64,000 nucleotides of DNA from Parus major (taxonomy: Eukaryota; Chordata; Aves; Passeriformes; Paridae): the NCBI RefSeq assembly GCF_001522545.3, contig NC_031776.1:23035995-23099994 (forward strand), in the 5' to 3' direction. The number at the start of each line of letters is the position of its first letter. The first letter of the stretch is position 1. Shown here piece after piece: positions 36,311 to 48,881 of this stretch. The translations under genes and the position numbers were made by a program. The notes under the pieces were generated by a model that was given only the letters and a program-made list of their open reading frames with translations, was not told the DNA's origin and ran no database searches.

Positions 36311-36605
36311 AGCTTATAGCTGGAGACAGGCAGATCATCTGCTGGGGGTGACCAAAGCAGAGCTGCAGCCCCAGCTTGCCAATTTTGTGCAAAATGTAGA
36401 TGGTTTGACTGTGTGGACTGTAACATCAGTGAAAGTGCAAGTGAATCTGGTTACTGGAAAGCCAGGACACCATCCATCCATTTCTGATGTTTTGGGGGAT
36501 GATGCTGTTTCAAAGATGACAGGGTGGCATGCCAGCTGCTGGCCTTCCAGCACTTGGAAAGGAGCAGGGGACAAAGTTCCTGTTTATGCACAAGTGACTG
36601 AGTAA
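36311..36605 (+). CDS. Candidate terminal exon or chance open frame, unrecognised
   Basis: A pyrimidine-rich acceptor (ctactgcctctgccccacag, ending 36310) is followed by one base completing a codon and then 97 open codons to a TGA-type stop at 36603-36605 (the frame closes with TAA or TGA directly after a VTE ending). The peptide includes WRQADHLLGVTKAELQPQL and a valine/threonine-rich segment (VWTVTSVKVQVNLVTG) that could form beta strands. No domain is recognised. The opposite strand is also open over much of this region (36335-36574), which reduces confidence. Confidence 0.17.
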
Positions 36606-39600
36606 CCAGTAATTTGGGGAAAGGAGCAGTACTCACTCCCAAAGAGCAGCCTTCCACTGGGAGGTTTTCAGTTTGTGGTCAGTTCTTGCAGTGTGAGATT
36701 CATGAGCTGCCATCCAATGCGCCTCAGGCTCTGGTCATGGATGAGCAGCTCAGAGAAAGTCCCCCAGAAACAGCAGGGAATCTGATTCCAGGCAAATTGG
36801 AAGCAGATTTGGGACAGGGACATAACATGTACAAGGAATCACACTACAGATGCACATACAGGCACAGGAGTCAAATGGCACCTTCTAGAAAGGCTCACCA
36901 AGGCAGAACACACCACTGGGAGAGGAGAGTGAAAGAAAGGAGCTCTCTACTATGAGCTCTGCCTGCACATCTGTACCCCATCCAGTTACACCCAAAACAT
37001 TTCACTTTCTCTCTTCTCCCCGTGGCTACAAAACCTGGTAATTTCTCCCAGTTTGCTGTTGTAGCATCAGCATCCACTACAGGAACTGAGAGAAGCGGGG
37101 CTGGCTCATGTTCTTGAGTGAAAAGAAAAACAATAAGTTCACACTCATTTTGCTGAGGATCTGCAGTCTCATCTAGTCAGACAGGCAGTTAGATGAGCTT
37201 GGGGTGCAGAACTGGAGCTCCTGCTGCATCAGCCAGGTGATGGCCACCCTGATTGACCCTCATGGTGAAAACTGCCCATGCTGAGCCTCATTGAGCATCA
37301 CCCATAACCCCAGTGGAGGCCTGCAAGAGGGGTCCTGCCTCAGCAGGCCTTGCTTACGGGTCCCTGAAGACAAGGAACTCTCAGTAAAGCCATGCTGGGA
37401 AGTCAGGACCCTCATCTCAACCAACACTAAGCCAAGGAGCTGGCAGTGGTTTGGGCCCTGTGGTTAAGGGACAGGCTGGTCCAGAAGGCTGCTTGCCAAA
37501 ACAATGGGTGCTTGCAGTGTAAAGGGAACCAGGTCTTAGCTAAAACAAAAGTACTTCCCTCAGAGGGAACTCAGTGGCACTGAGGGAGGACAAATCTTAT
37601 TTTCATGAATATCAGGCTGGTCTCTTCAAGTCATGCCATTCCCCTTGCCCTTGTTGCAGCCAGGTTCTCCTTCATGTTTCTTCTTTTTACTGTGGATATG
37701 TAAGGCAAAACTGAAAGATCCCCCTGGAATATTTGCTTTTAAAATGTCAAATCTCTGCTTCAATGTAAATATATTTTTTAAAAAATTAATTCCATTAAAA
37801 AAATAAATCATACAGAAGCTCCAGCATGAGCACTGATTCAAAGGATAGAGTTGCAAGAAGGTCTGGCTAATGATGAGCAGGAACAAGACAATCCTCCATG
37901 GGCTGCACCAGGCTAGGGTACTAGGAAGACTGTGTGAGTACCAAAGCCAAGCCTGGGTGGGAACCCAAACTCAGTCTCTTAGAAGAGATAGTTACTGGAA
38001 CAGTAGTCATTTAGAGTCTAAATATCTGAGAAAAAAAATGAATTCCTCTCTTCATGCAGAAAACATCTCACCTGATATATCTGACTCCACCAGTTTACAG
38101 CTTTCCTACATTTGCCCTGGAAGTTTGCCAAACAGTGTACACTGAATTTAATACACTGCAGGTTTGTGACTGTTTTTCTTTCTTTTTCAAGAGCCAGAGA
38201 CGGGATTTTTCCCTTCATACTAATTTTTCCCAAAGGGCAGAGACAAAGCCGTTCCTTACATGAAGAAGCTGAGATCTCAAAAAGTTTTTTGCCTTCACAT
38301 GCATGGCTTTACATGTCCCCCTTGCTTGGCTCCAAGAAGGGTTCTGCTTTATAAGAATAACATGGCGTGCAGATGCCTATAAATGGAAGATGAAATTGTT
38401 ACTATAAAGCCTGGGCCCTGCCAAGGCAAACAAGTGCAGGGCAAACTGTGTGTGCAAAGGAAGGGCGCTGAGAAAACTTGAAGTCAGCTGAATCATAACT
38501 TCACTTTAATTTTAACATCACTTAAACTACATAAACACAGCCATCTTATTAATAACAAAGCAAGCTCCTCAGCAGAGCTGTTGTTTGGAAAGCCAAGCCT
38601 GTGCACATGAGTGCAATGGGAGGAATGTTGCAGGAGAGACATGCCTTCCAAAGCTGTGTTTAAAATTTAAAAATAGTTGGGATGTCTGAGATGCAACAAC
38701 TTTGCAGGAGCCTTGAATAGTATTTGATGTCTCTGCTGCAGCTCTCCAGGGTCCCGACCTCTGCAGGGGCAGCAGCTTTCAGAGCAGGCACAAGGAAGAG
38801 GACTGCAGCGAGGAGAGCTGCTACCTGTCGGCCAGCACAGCAGCTCAGTTTACTGTGGGATATTTGTACCCTCACACTGTGCAGAAGTGAGAAGATTCAG
38901 GGGCACCATCGGGACTGCATATAGTGCAGTTATTGCCCTGTTTGCTGTTCAGTGAAATGGAGAAAATACCACTTTGCTAATTAGGGGGAGAAAGTGATAA
39001 AGTTACAGGAACATCTGCAGGAGTTTTGAGGCACAACGTAGTAGAAGAGAGCAGAGCTTTGCTACTGCTGTCTTGCAAGAGTGATTTGGTGCCTGTGGTG
39101 ATCTGATAATCTCAGGGTGAAGAGTGAAAATACACTGGTATAAGGCTTGTGCTTTATTACTCCTGACATTTTGTAAAGGCAGACTGGCTCAGCAATTCCC
39201 CTAAAATATAGCCCCTAAAGCAGCGGTGCAATTCCTGACACATTCCTGATGAAACTCCCCTGACTTCCATGGCCTTGTGTTAAGGCTGGATTTGGCCCTG
39301 TCAGTAAAGTACGTTTAGACTTACAAACTGAAAACTGCCTCTGGATTCCAGAGGGACTTGAAAAACTCCCAGAGCACTGGAGTGCAGCAGTGAGATTTAT
39401 GCTTTTCCCTGACTTTTCACTACTCAGTAATACATTTGCATGGCCAAAATAAAGCCAGATCTGGCATTTTCCCTTCCTGATTTCTCTAATACCCAGGGAA
39501 CTAAATGACAGTGTAGGCTGGAACAGTAATGCTCTAAGCCCCAGAAGAGCTTTTTGGGGGTATTTTCACAGCCTGTGGAAAGAATGCATGCATGGGTATT

Positions 39601-42600
39601 TGAAATAGCAGGATTTGACACTTTATCTCACCCCAGTCTGTAGAGCCACTGGTGACACAGGTTCCTGTGCAGAGGCACAGACGAAGCCAAAATAAGCTCC
39701 TACTGATATTTATTTGTAGAAAGTAGCACCTCTAGTCTCCAAGTGGATGAAGGACTTGGTTGTTATTGGGCACTCTTTTTACCCTGCTTTTTCCCAGCTT
39801 TGGAACAGGATGACTGCTAAACAGATAATAAGACAAGCAGATGGAAGGGGGAAAGAGGCATAAGGAAGGTCACACAGATCCCAGCAAGGGCTCAAGGCTT
39901 CTCAGCAGCATGGGAAAATTGGCTCTTGTTGCCACAGTCCCAAGGCAGCAGCATGGGGATATGGAGCAGGAGAGCTGGGACTTGGCAGCAAGGGGCAAGC
40001 TTAGCGCTCCTTCTATTGCCTGGGCTTGAGAGGAGGCTGCATTTCCCTCACATTTCTTCAAGCCCTCCTCCTTGCCTGGTGCTGGAAGAAATCACAAAGT
40101 CTGGGTCCTTTTGTCAGCAACAACCACATCTCCACGACCTCTCATTAGTGTATCAAGCCTGAGGGATGCTTTAGCTGCTTATGACAGGGTTTTGGGGCAG
40201 AGGTTTGCAGTAGAGCAATATTTCTCACCCAAATAAGCACTGTCAGATTGAAGAGCCATGAAATGACTGCAAATTATTAATATTTCATGTTTTCATTTGC
40301 AAACATACAGCCAAAATTGGGAAAATATTAAGAGGAACATGCCAGGGACAGTCTTTGCTTTAGTGAGCTGTGAGTTAAAACTCTTGTGGTCACACTGATA
40401 AAATGATCTCTGACTTTTCTCTTTTAGGAGTAATTGTCAAGTTACCAAAGGTTAAAAAACCCAAAATGAGCAGCACCACAGGCCTTCCTCAGCACCATTT
40501 CTATTACTCTATAATCTGAAAATTACTTGCTTTTTCTTTTTTTCACTTTTGTGTTGCTCTTTTCTGTCTATTCCCATTGTCTAAGTGCATTCATGGGCAG
40601 CCTGTACCCAGCTGTTCTTGTGCCAACATTGTACTTGAGTTAAATAGCTCTATTTCCTCCTCAGTATTTAGGCCTCCGATGTATCTGTGGCAGCCAATCC
40701 TACCCTTTTCAGCTTTTATTTCATTAAACTCAAAAGGCCAGTCTGGGGTCCTCCTGAAATATGAATGTGCTCTTCTCTAGGCTGCTGCAGGACCCTTCTT
40801 CTACACCTCCTTTCCTTTAACATTGGAGAGATTATGCCAGGATTAGCTGTCCAGAAATTATTGTCTAAGGGAATGTTACCCAGCTGAATTTGGATACAAG
40901 GAGGAATGGGAGTTGGTGGGAAGTGGAACATCACTGTAATAGCATTTTCTAGTAGAACTGGCCATATATAAAAGGGATATCATTGATGTTATTCTTTATT
41001 TTACACTGTGATTCAATAATTTGGATAGATAATCAAGGTTATAAACCAATCAATTTCTTTATTCCTGAGCTGGTACTTCTCAGCACAGTTTGACCAGACT
41101 CCTGGCTTCGAAGTGGATGACACCATCCTACTCTACCAGTGTTCTACAAACACAGCAGACAGTATGAGCCTGCTACCCTTGGGCTTCATGTGATCTCCAG
41201 AGATATATTCCAAGGCCAAATCATAATTTCCATCTTTCTTTTTTCTCAGGAGAGGTGTCTCCTGGCTCATGGCACTATCTGGTGAGGCACCTACCCTTCT
41301 CTCAGATGGCATTATCCCTTGTGAGGCCAAAAGCTGTAATTCTCTCTGAGATGCAAAAGACTCAGAAAATGAAGAAGGATTTGCTTTGCACTGGGTCCAG
41401 AATATTAAAGCCTTATGGAAGAGGACATAGGGATGCAACACTGCTTGTAGGGGACAGAGAGCAAACACCTTGCTCCTACCCATCTGGGGAACAGCAGAGC
41501 TGTGAAGAAGAATAAGAGTAGCAGGTCTTGAAAGGTCACCATGTACTAAAAACTACAGCTGCTTGTAAAGAGAAAGGGGAGTCTGACACTCCCAGAAGGA
41601 TTTTATTGTTTGCATTTGTAAGACACAAGGCGTTTTTAATGATGTGTTAATGACCATATTCTATTCAGATGGGATTCATCACACTGTCCTTTCTCTGCTT
41701 AAAACTTCAGCATCTACTCCTAGCTGGCTACTCAGGCAGAGGATCCCCCTCTGCTGAAGGGAGAAGATCTGTCTCTCTCCAGGAACACTCTCTATGACAG
41801 AGGATGCACTGCCATCCAGAGCTGTCAGCTTCTTTCCACATGCTGTAGCAGCACATCCATGCTCCAACCCAGCTGTGCCTCACACATCGACCCCATAAGC
41901 AGCAGCCACCATCTCCTGACATGGCCAGGGATTTGAAAAAATAACTTGAATGGCTCCAGAAGCAAAGTCAAAATTAGATGACATGAATCCCATTGTTAAC
42001 ACTGGTGAACAATAGATACACACAGACTCACGGGATCAGAAACACAGCCCACAGTACATGTCACATATTGTTCTCCTACCCTGTAACATTCATCTATTTG
42101 CAACCAACATTAAGCTTAGGGGAAGATTTGGAACTTTTGTGCCCAGAAAATCGCCATTATCAAAAAAGTGCTACGGAGTGTGATCCACCCTCTGCTGCTG
42201 CTATGAGCCAGAAAGTGCTGACTGAGAGCAAGTGTCTGTGGGCATAAGTTGATGGGTGAACCAAGACTTCCTAAAGGGCCTGCTGATGTATCCAGCTCCA
42301 TGGTGCTGAGGGACAACCATCTTACGTGAAATCACACACTTTTTATTCCCTGTTACACTGGGCTGTCAAAACTGGAAGTCTTCCAAATCCCGAGTGATTG
42401 TTGAAGATGGAAGTTGTTATTTTAAATACTTTGGGGAGGGACTGAAAGCATTGACTGCTATGACTATTGCCTCTATTTTTGGTATTCCAGCCCTCAATAA
42501 ACAGGACTATAGAAAGGCAGAGCTAAATCAAGAGGCCTGGCCTGCCTTTACAGCCATTTGTGTCATTCATTGACTGATGCAGATCATCTTAAAACCCGAT

Positions 42601-44655
42601 ACCAGTTTTGACAAGTGCTTTACCCATAGCTGACATGCTCCAGACCTCCTCTCCTCTGCTGCTTAGAAACCCTTTTCTAATTTCTAGTTTCTAAGTTAAT
42701 TCATGGCTATATCTTAAGACTTTTTTTTTTTTTGGTCTAAGCTCTATATAAATAACCCCTAGCAGCCTGTAGCCTGGACAGTTTGTTATCAGGGCTGTAA
42801 AAGTTGTCCCCCACTAAAGGCTTTCAGAATCCCAAACTTCAGCAATGCATGGCATTCGCTGCTTTTCATGGGAAAGAAGAATGAATTTTTGTGGTTCAGA
42901 TGTTGCTGTGACCCAAGTGTTGTGTTGGAAGACACATTTCTGCATAACAGCCATTTTATCTGCAGTGTTAGTCAGAGATGAACTTCTCTGTCCTTTGTCC
43001 CAGGGCTCTGTTTTTTGGCACCACCTGATATTTGACTCAAGGATTGGTCAGTATTTCCATGATGATTAACCCACTGACTGTCAGCATTAGCATATCGATG
43101 TTAAATATGGGAATTCTTTGATTGCACAGATGCCAAGTGACCATTGCTAATCAAATAAAAATGTGTCTGGAGAGCCACCCTCCAGGGCACTTTTCATGCT
43201 CCTGGGCAGCCTCAGAGGATGAGCAGGAGGGCTCCTGCTTTTTCTGTGCTATACAACCCTTCCAATGTGGTGATTACAGTTCAGAGAAAAAAATGTGTGA
43301 TTGGACTCATCAGTAATTTAAAGAAAAGAGTTAAAATTAAGAAATAAAATTTAAAAAGGGAGAAAATTTGGTGCTGAACAATTCTGAAGGAAATGTTGTT
43401 TTCAAGAAAATCTAGTTTCTTGAAATGCAAAGTTTTGTTCAACTTTATGCCATTTTATGACCCTTCTGAAGGGAATTTGTTTCTCCAGAAAAAGCCAACC
43501 ATTTTCATTTTTAGCTCCTATGAAAGGATTGGGCATTTTTTTTTATCTTCTAAATGTTTACAAAAGGAAATATGGAGCCAGAAAGTTATTTCAAAACAAA
43601 CAAAGAAATAAAATATCAAAGTTCCTGATTATAAAATGAAACACTTCAGGTCTTCTTCTCCTCCTAACCCCCAAAAAAAAAATTAACAAAATTTGAGATT
43701 TTTCTCTTTCCGTGTTTTTTCATTAGAGACACTTCCATGTGGGAAGTGTTTCTGGGAGGTAATCAGACGTCCTGTAAAGATTACAGGTGCAGCAGGGCAG
43801 CAAGTCACAATTGAAAGACAGTGAACTGGGAGATTTCTTTCTTTAATTAATTAGTGTCTTTTCCTTTGCACTCAGGCAGACAGTGGAAGTGTAGTGCCAG
43901 GAAAAGCCAAATACTTCAACATGAGAACTGATAAGGGCATGAGTATACCTTCTTATCTTTAGAGCCTTGCATCCTGCAAACAGAGAAACCAGCTCTTCTC
44001 TTCCATAATTGTTTGTTTTTGATGTTAAGTGAGTCACTTCATTGAATATGATGGAGCAAAACTTTCCCAACATCCTCCTAAGTCATGGAGACAATCTGAG
44101 AAGGGGATGCAGTGATAACAATTCAACCACGAGAGGAAAGAATACAGTCCCTAGACTCAGAGGATTCAAGGCAGGAAGAGTCTGCTGGACAAGAGAAAAA
44201 AAACAGGTCAGAATATGGATCTGCCACTCCAGTGATGCAACTCTGACCTGGAATAACCGCATATATGGGTCCAGGAGATCACGGGATGTTTGTAAAATAG
44301 ATCTTCTCTCTTGTGTAAGCAAGAGGATAAAATTATCCTGGCAGCAGCTGTTGTTTCCCAGAATGAGGATCAAGGCTGGCTGTATTTAAATATTCCTACA
44401 CTATTCAAGACATCAGGCTTTTCTATCCCCACGATCCTGTGGCTGCTGTCCTGTGCAAGTGGTCTCAAACACGCAGAAAATATGCATTTGTCCCTGTCAC
44501 AGTGTGGCATAAGGCTCCTCTTAATGTCTCACACCATGCAAATCTGCTTCCTTACCCATTTCTGCATCATAAAAAGCAATAGCAGAAAGAACAGGGAAAC
44601 CAGAGAAACGAAAGGAAGACAGAGGAGAAAAAACAGAGTAAAGCAAGTGACTTAG
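36606..44655. other. Unannotated unique sequence
   Basis: No recognised gene in about 8 kb. Near 39190-39310 and again outside this block near 59860-59930 there are phrases such as 'gacttccatggccttg' and 'actgatttccatgaaag', which recall an old amniote interspersed repeat that I cannot name with confidence. A possible reverse MIR scrap (aaggtcacacag) lies near 39866-39877. Poly-T occurs at 42721-42733. Confidence 0.45.
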
Positions 44656-45010
44656 AATCATAGAACATGCTAGGCTGGAAGGGACCCACAAGGATCAAGT
44701 CTAACTCCCTGCCCTGCACATGGGCACCCCATGAATCACACCACGTGCCCAAGAACATTGTCCTAAAGCTTCTAGAACTCTGTCAGGCTTAGTGCTGTGG
44801 CTACTTCCCTGAGGAGCCTGTTCCAGTGCCCAGCCACCCTCTGGGTGATTTTTTTTCCCTGATATCAAGCCTAAGGCTCCCTCAACTCATCTTCTTGCCA
44901 TTTCTTTGGGTCCTGTCACTGGTCATGCGAGTGAGGAGATCAGTACCTGCCCCTCCACTTCCCTTTGTGAGGATGTTGAAGATCACAATGAGGCCTTTGG
45001 CAATATAAAG
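44656..45010 (-). mobile_element. CR1 LINE, 3' end fragment (5' truncated)
   Basis: The segment starts with aatcatagaacatgctaggc, the antisense of the CR1 3' terminus. It continues through the typical CR1 3' region: 'ctggaagggacccacaagga', 'gtctaactccctgccctgca', a 'gaggagcctgttccagtgcc' block near 44812, and 'gaggatgttgaagatcacaa' near 44970. Because the 3' end lies at the low coordinate, the element's sense strand is the minus strand. It is only about 350 bases long and ends near 45010, the usual severe 5' truncation of CR1 insertions made by target-primed reverse transcription. It holds only 3' untranslated sequence and no reverse transcriptase. Divergence is intermediate between the copies at 3 kb and 62 kb. 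Confidence 0.92.
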
Positions 45011-46072
45011 CCACCTTGCAACATGGCCAGGACTTGAGCAACAGACAAGGTTGAAGCCCACTTACAGAGCTAGAGGTCCCATTTCCAGTTTTTAAAAAGA
45101 ACAAGGGCTTTCCTGAGGGCTCTGTCTAACCCATCATCACTAGCACAGTGCAGACACATCCCACTGGCAAGGAGGGTACAGAGATATTCACACAGACAAG
45201 AGGGGAAGGAGGGTGGTTGGAGGAACAGATTTCTTGCCACATGACACCCTACAACCTGGCAACACTGGGGAACAAGAGAGCTGAAGCCACACAGGGTTCC
45301 CGGTTTAGCAGGTTGTGGGTTTTTTGAGGCTTTGCTGCTCACTGGCTGCCCGCCTTCTCTCACAACCTGTTCAACCTCATGTTGGCATGTCAGATGTGAG
45401 CTCAGCAAAGATAAGTCTTTCCACCACTCCATGAAACCATTCCACTCTCCCTTCCCTCCCAAAGGAGTATATATACTTGACTTTTGTATTTTCCTGGGCA
45501 AAGAGGAGTGTGAATAATAGATTTGCTACCGGCAGGGCTCACCACTGAAGTGCGGGTCTGCATCTGCTGCAGAGATAAATCAAAAGAGATGGCAGGGTGG
45601 TCGGGTGAGCATCTGACCAGAGCTTTAACCATGCATTTAATTTACAAGCAGGGTGAAGGTTTAATATATCGTCCCTCTGTAAATACACTCATGTGGCATC
45701 CCCCCACCTGTCTCCTGGGGAATCAGGGTAATTGGCACAGGCTGAGAAACTGAGCCCAGACTGATTTTACAGGGCACTGCAGGAAAATGTGACGGTGAGC
45801 AGAAGCATTAGGCATTATAATATTGTATTAAGTGCCCCAGTTATCAATGATAAGGAGCAGGCAAACACCTGGCTGGCTGGGTTGCACTTATTGTAATGCA
45901 GCAGTTTACTTTGACTGTAAAGAGATGTGCAGCCAAATGCTGGCTGTTGCAGGTAGATGCAGCAAGCTGTCAAGTTCAGTCTCTCCATCAAGACCTGCCC
46001 TCTGCAGCATGCCATCTCTATCATCCAGATCCAGTGCATCTTCTCTGTATCCCATCCTGACCTTGCACTCAC
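45011..46072. other. Unannotated unique sequence
   Basis: A 143-codon minus-strand open frame (45070-45501) and several shorter ones are present but show no splice support or recognised motif. The stretch around 45790-45860 is AT-rich with TAAT/ATTA and GATA cores and could be regulatory. Confidence 0.45.
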
Positions 46073-46220
46073 AGTACTTCTTGATCCATAACCCTGGCAA
46101 AGTTTTCCTCCATGAGCCTCAAGAAGAAGGGCACCACTTCCATCCTGTCCATAATGTCACGTTGTAGTGGTTTGTGGATTTCTCCAGCGCCCAGGGTGGT
46201 GTCTCTGGAGTCATGACTCA
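46073..46220 (-). CDS. Candidate internal exon, minus strand, unrecognised product
   Basis: This 148-base segment has the best paired splice signals in the window. On the minus strand the acceptor is a clean pyrimidine tract (ttgctgtctcctgcttccac then CCACAG, ending just above 46220), and the donor below 46073 is GTGAGT. One frame is open throughout: two bases complete a codon, 48 codons follow, and two bases remain. The peptide starts SHDSRDTTLGAGEIHKPLQR and then has an amphipathic, probably helical segment, MEVVPFFLRLMEENFARVM. No known family is recognised. Minus-strand candidates at 48031-48227 and 52004-52152 lie upstream in the same orientation, but each closes with a stop, so they cannot simply be joined to this one. 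It is the most credible single exon call here, yet still unproven. Confidence 0.35.
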
Positions 46221-48030
46221 CTGTGGGTGGAAGCAGGAGACAGCAAGGGTGTCTGTCAGCAGTGGGAAAGCTCTGCCTCCCTCTCCCCACAGCTGCCTGC
46301 TGGGCATATGGGAGTAGTGCCCCCGAGTACACTGCAGCTGGCCAGATTAGCAAAGATCTTCGGCTGAGATCTTTTCACACGGTGCAAAGTGCCAGCCATT
46401 CAACAGCTTACCTGAGATTGAAGGACACATTGCCTCTGAAATGGCTTTGTTTTAAAGGTTCTGTCTTTTGTCTGTAACTCTTCAACATTACATCTCTTTT
46501 TACCTTCTCTGGGGCCACTCTCTGCTTCCCTCTTTCAGCCCCTGTTTTTCTTCTCCTGGTCAGGCAGACTCCCTCTCAGTGACATGACTATCAGCCTGTG
46601 GCTTCAGCTCACTGAAACTGAATTACAGGCACCTGCACTAAACTGGTGATCTAAACTCCTACGGCTAATGGAAAAAGAGACCCTCTGAAATCATATCTTC
46701 CCTTGTCATTTTTATTTATTTGTTAGACTGGCAGAAATCCTCTCCCAGAGTTATCAGTAACTCTCCAGCAGCTACAGAGCCAGTTTAATTTATGTAAACC
46801 ACCCATTTTTAGGTAATCAGAGTATGGTGAGATGACTCCTGCCCTTTTCTTCAGAGAAGCTAAAAGTGAATTTTCTCTCATAGCTTCCTGGTGACCTTTT
46901 TAAAAGCAAAAACACTCAGGAAAGTTTGGGGGGGTTTTAGTTTTTGAAAACGAGAGGCTGATATGTATGACTGGGTTGTTAGAATGGTTTCATGCCAATA
47001 TCAAAGTAATGCTTTTTACCTATTATTCCCATCAAACTATTGTTCAGTTCACCTATATCTAATGAGTATGAACTGACATGAGTACACATGACAGCTGCTC
47101 TCTTTCTTTGTTTACAGAGGCTGGACCAGAGTCTTGCAGACTAAAAGCCATTAGTTTGCACTGCTTCCCCCAAAAAGCAGCCTCACTCCACTGCTTTGGA
47201 CCCTCAATACAGCCAGGAGTGTTGCATAAGGTCTCATCAGAAAGTGAGACTTGCACACCTCATTGTCAAAGGCCCTTGAAGGCTTTTAAAGTGAAGTAGC
47301 CACAGGAATCACTTCCTCTGGGACCTCAATTAAAACACCCCACTGCAGGATGAGACTATTGTTTCTGACACAGACTTTCTGTATGGTCTCTGGATTGGAT
47401 GAGGATGGTTCTGTTCATCTGGTCCAAAGGTCTCTCCATTACAGACTGGATAATGGGTTTTTTTGACATCACTCAGGAGTATCACAGAATCCTATCAGGA
47501 AGGAAAGCAAGAGTGCTGCTTCCAGTTAAAGCCAGTATGAAATCTGCATTTCTAAGATCAAATGTTCAAAAGCATGTGTTGTGCTGCAGAAATCAGTAAT
47601 TAAAATTTAAATCACAAACCATTATTTAACGTGAAGAAGTATGAAAGGAATAGTGTTTGACTTCAAGTTTTTTAGTATAATGAGTATAACTTTCTAACTG
47701 TATTGGAAAATTTCAAAAGCTAAGGAGCTTATTATTTAGCTAAGCCAGAAGTGATATGCAATCATCTGACTCCAAGAACAGGCCTTTTTGGAAAAAAACA
47801 TACACAGTTTGTCAGGGTATGGTGAGTGGTAATTTTAATGCAGAAATTTGATGCAGGGATGCAATTTTTCCATTCTCCCCATCCCCCTAGACCAAACCTG
47901 GAGGTAGAAATGTGAGCAGAGATCAATTTAAATCATGGCTTCAGGCTCTGGGATTTTGGCCCGCTCACTTCCTACTGTTAATATCAAAGCATTAGGAGTT
48001 TTATATGCAGAGCAATATTTTTTTACCCAG
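46221..48030. other. Unannotated unique sequence
   Basis: No recognised gene or repeat. The interval near 46700-46830 is AT-rich with several TAATTTA and ATTTTTA motifs of the sort often found in conserved noncoding DNA, but this cannot be tested here. Confidence 0.45.
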
Positions 48031-48227
48031 CTAACGCCCTTTTCCTCTGACTGCAGCTAGAAGAGCTGCTGAGATGTGACAGAGCTGGGTGGAGAGTTGG
48101 CCATCCCTGGACCTTTGTTTTGTCTCCTCCCCACCACCACTGCTGAATATCTCTGCCAAAAAGTCAGTGTAGGCAGCTCTGCTGTTGCCTCCAAGCAGAG
48201 TTCCCTCAGAATAGCCCAGGTTGATAT
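48031..48227 (-). CDS. Candidate terminal coding exon, minus strand, unrecognised product
   Basis: A moderate acceptor (cttgttaactgttccag, cut above 48227) leads into two bases completing a codon, 64 open codons and a TAG stop at 48031-48033. The peptide begins INLGYSEGTLLGGNSRAAYT, continues DFLAEIFSSGGGEETKQRSR, and ends with an alanine/leucine-rich helix and a basic tail. The composition looks protein-like, but the acceptor is only fair and I saw no canonical poly-A signal close downstream on this strand. No family is recognised. Confidence 0.2.
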
Positions 48228-48735
48228 CTGGAACAGTTAACAAGCAGTTGAGTTGGTGGGTTGGAAAGGGAATGGAGGGAACAAGGATGAACAGCTGGAG
48301 AATAATAAATTTCTAAGGGGATTGGTTGCCACTTGAACAGTACATCTGATCACGGATTTTTTGCCAAGCATCTGTTTTCTTCCTACCTCCTGATGTGGTC
48401 CAGCTTCTTTGCTTTGACTTTGCTCCCTCCTTCATCTTCTGAGATTGTGTTTCTCAAATTCTCATGCATCCTCCGGGTTACACAAAGGACTCAGCAATCC
48501 ACAGGCCCTGCCAGTATATTTAAGAATTGCCCCCCATGCCTTTGTGTGCTGTTCTGCCTAAAAATGTCATGCCAAACAGGCTTAATCAAGCTCCCCAAAC
48601 TAGTCAGATCTCCAGGGAGTCCAAATTTGTATATTTTCTTAGGCAGAGTAATATCACACAGAGTACTGAACAACAGTTAGAAACCACATCTGGATCTTGC
48701 TCTATTATAATACATCCATAGCCCTAAGGGGAAGC
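48228..48735. other. Unannotated unique sequence
   Basis: No recognised gene or repeat. Short open frames on both strands (48333-48680 plus, 48491-48673 minus) overlap each other and lack support. Confidence 0.45.
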
Positions 48736-48881
48736 CGTGTGGTTTGGTGATTCATGAAACCTGCATTTTATTCCCAGCTCCTCCACTGCCTCCTTGGGTG
48801 ACCTTAACTAAGTTACTTCACTGCCCTGTTTTCCGATTTTGCCATCTGTGAAAATGGTTGGGGTGATGGTGCCTCCTGCCC
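48736..48881 (+). mobile_element. MIR-type SINE (ancient, plus orientation)
   Basis: The order of motifs follows the MIR consensus: a degenerate 'gtggtttggtgattcatgaa' 5' part, 'ttcccagctcctccactgcc' in the core, then 'ttgggtgaccttaactaagt' followed by 'tacttcactgccctgttttc', and 'gccatctgtgaaaatggttg' at the end. These match the canonical 'gctctgccact', 'gtgaccttgggcaagttact' and 'catctgtaaaatgggga' segments of MIR with scattered substitutions. MIR elements are pre-mammalian tRNA-derived SINEs whose diverged copies occur at low density in birds. It is truncated at the 3' side. Confidence 0.78.

Noticed and set aside
39841..39890. Possible reverse-orientation MIR scrap (aaggtcacacag)
   Set aside because: A single 12-base match is not enough to call an element.
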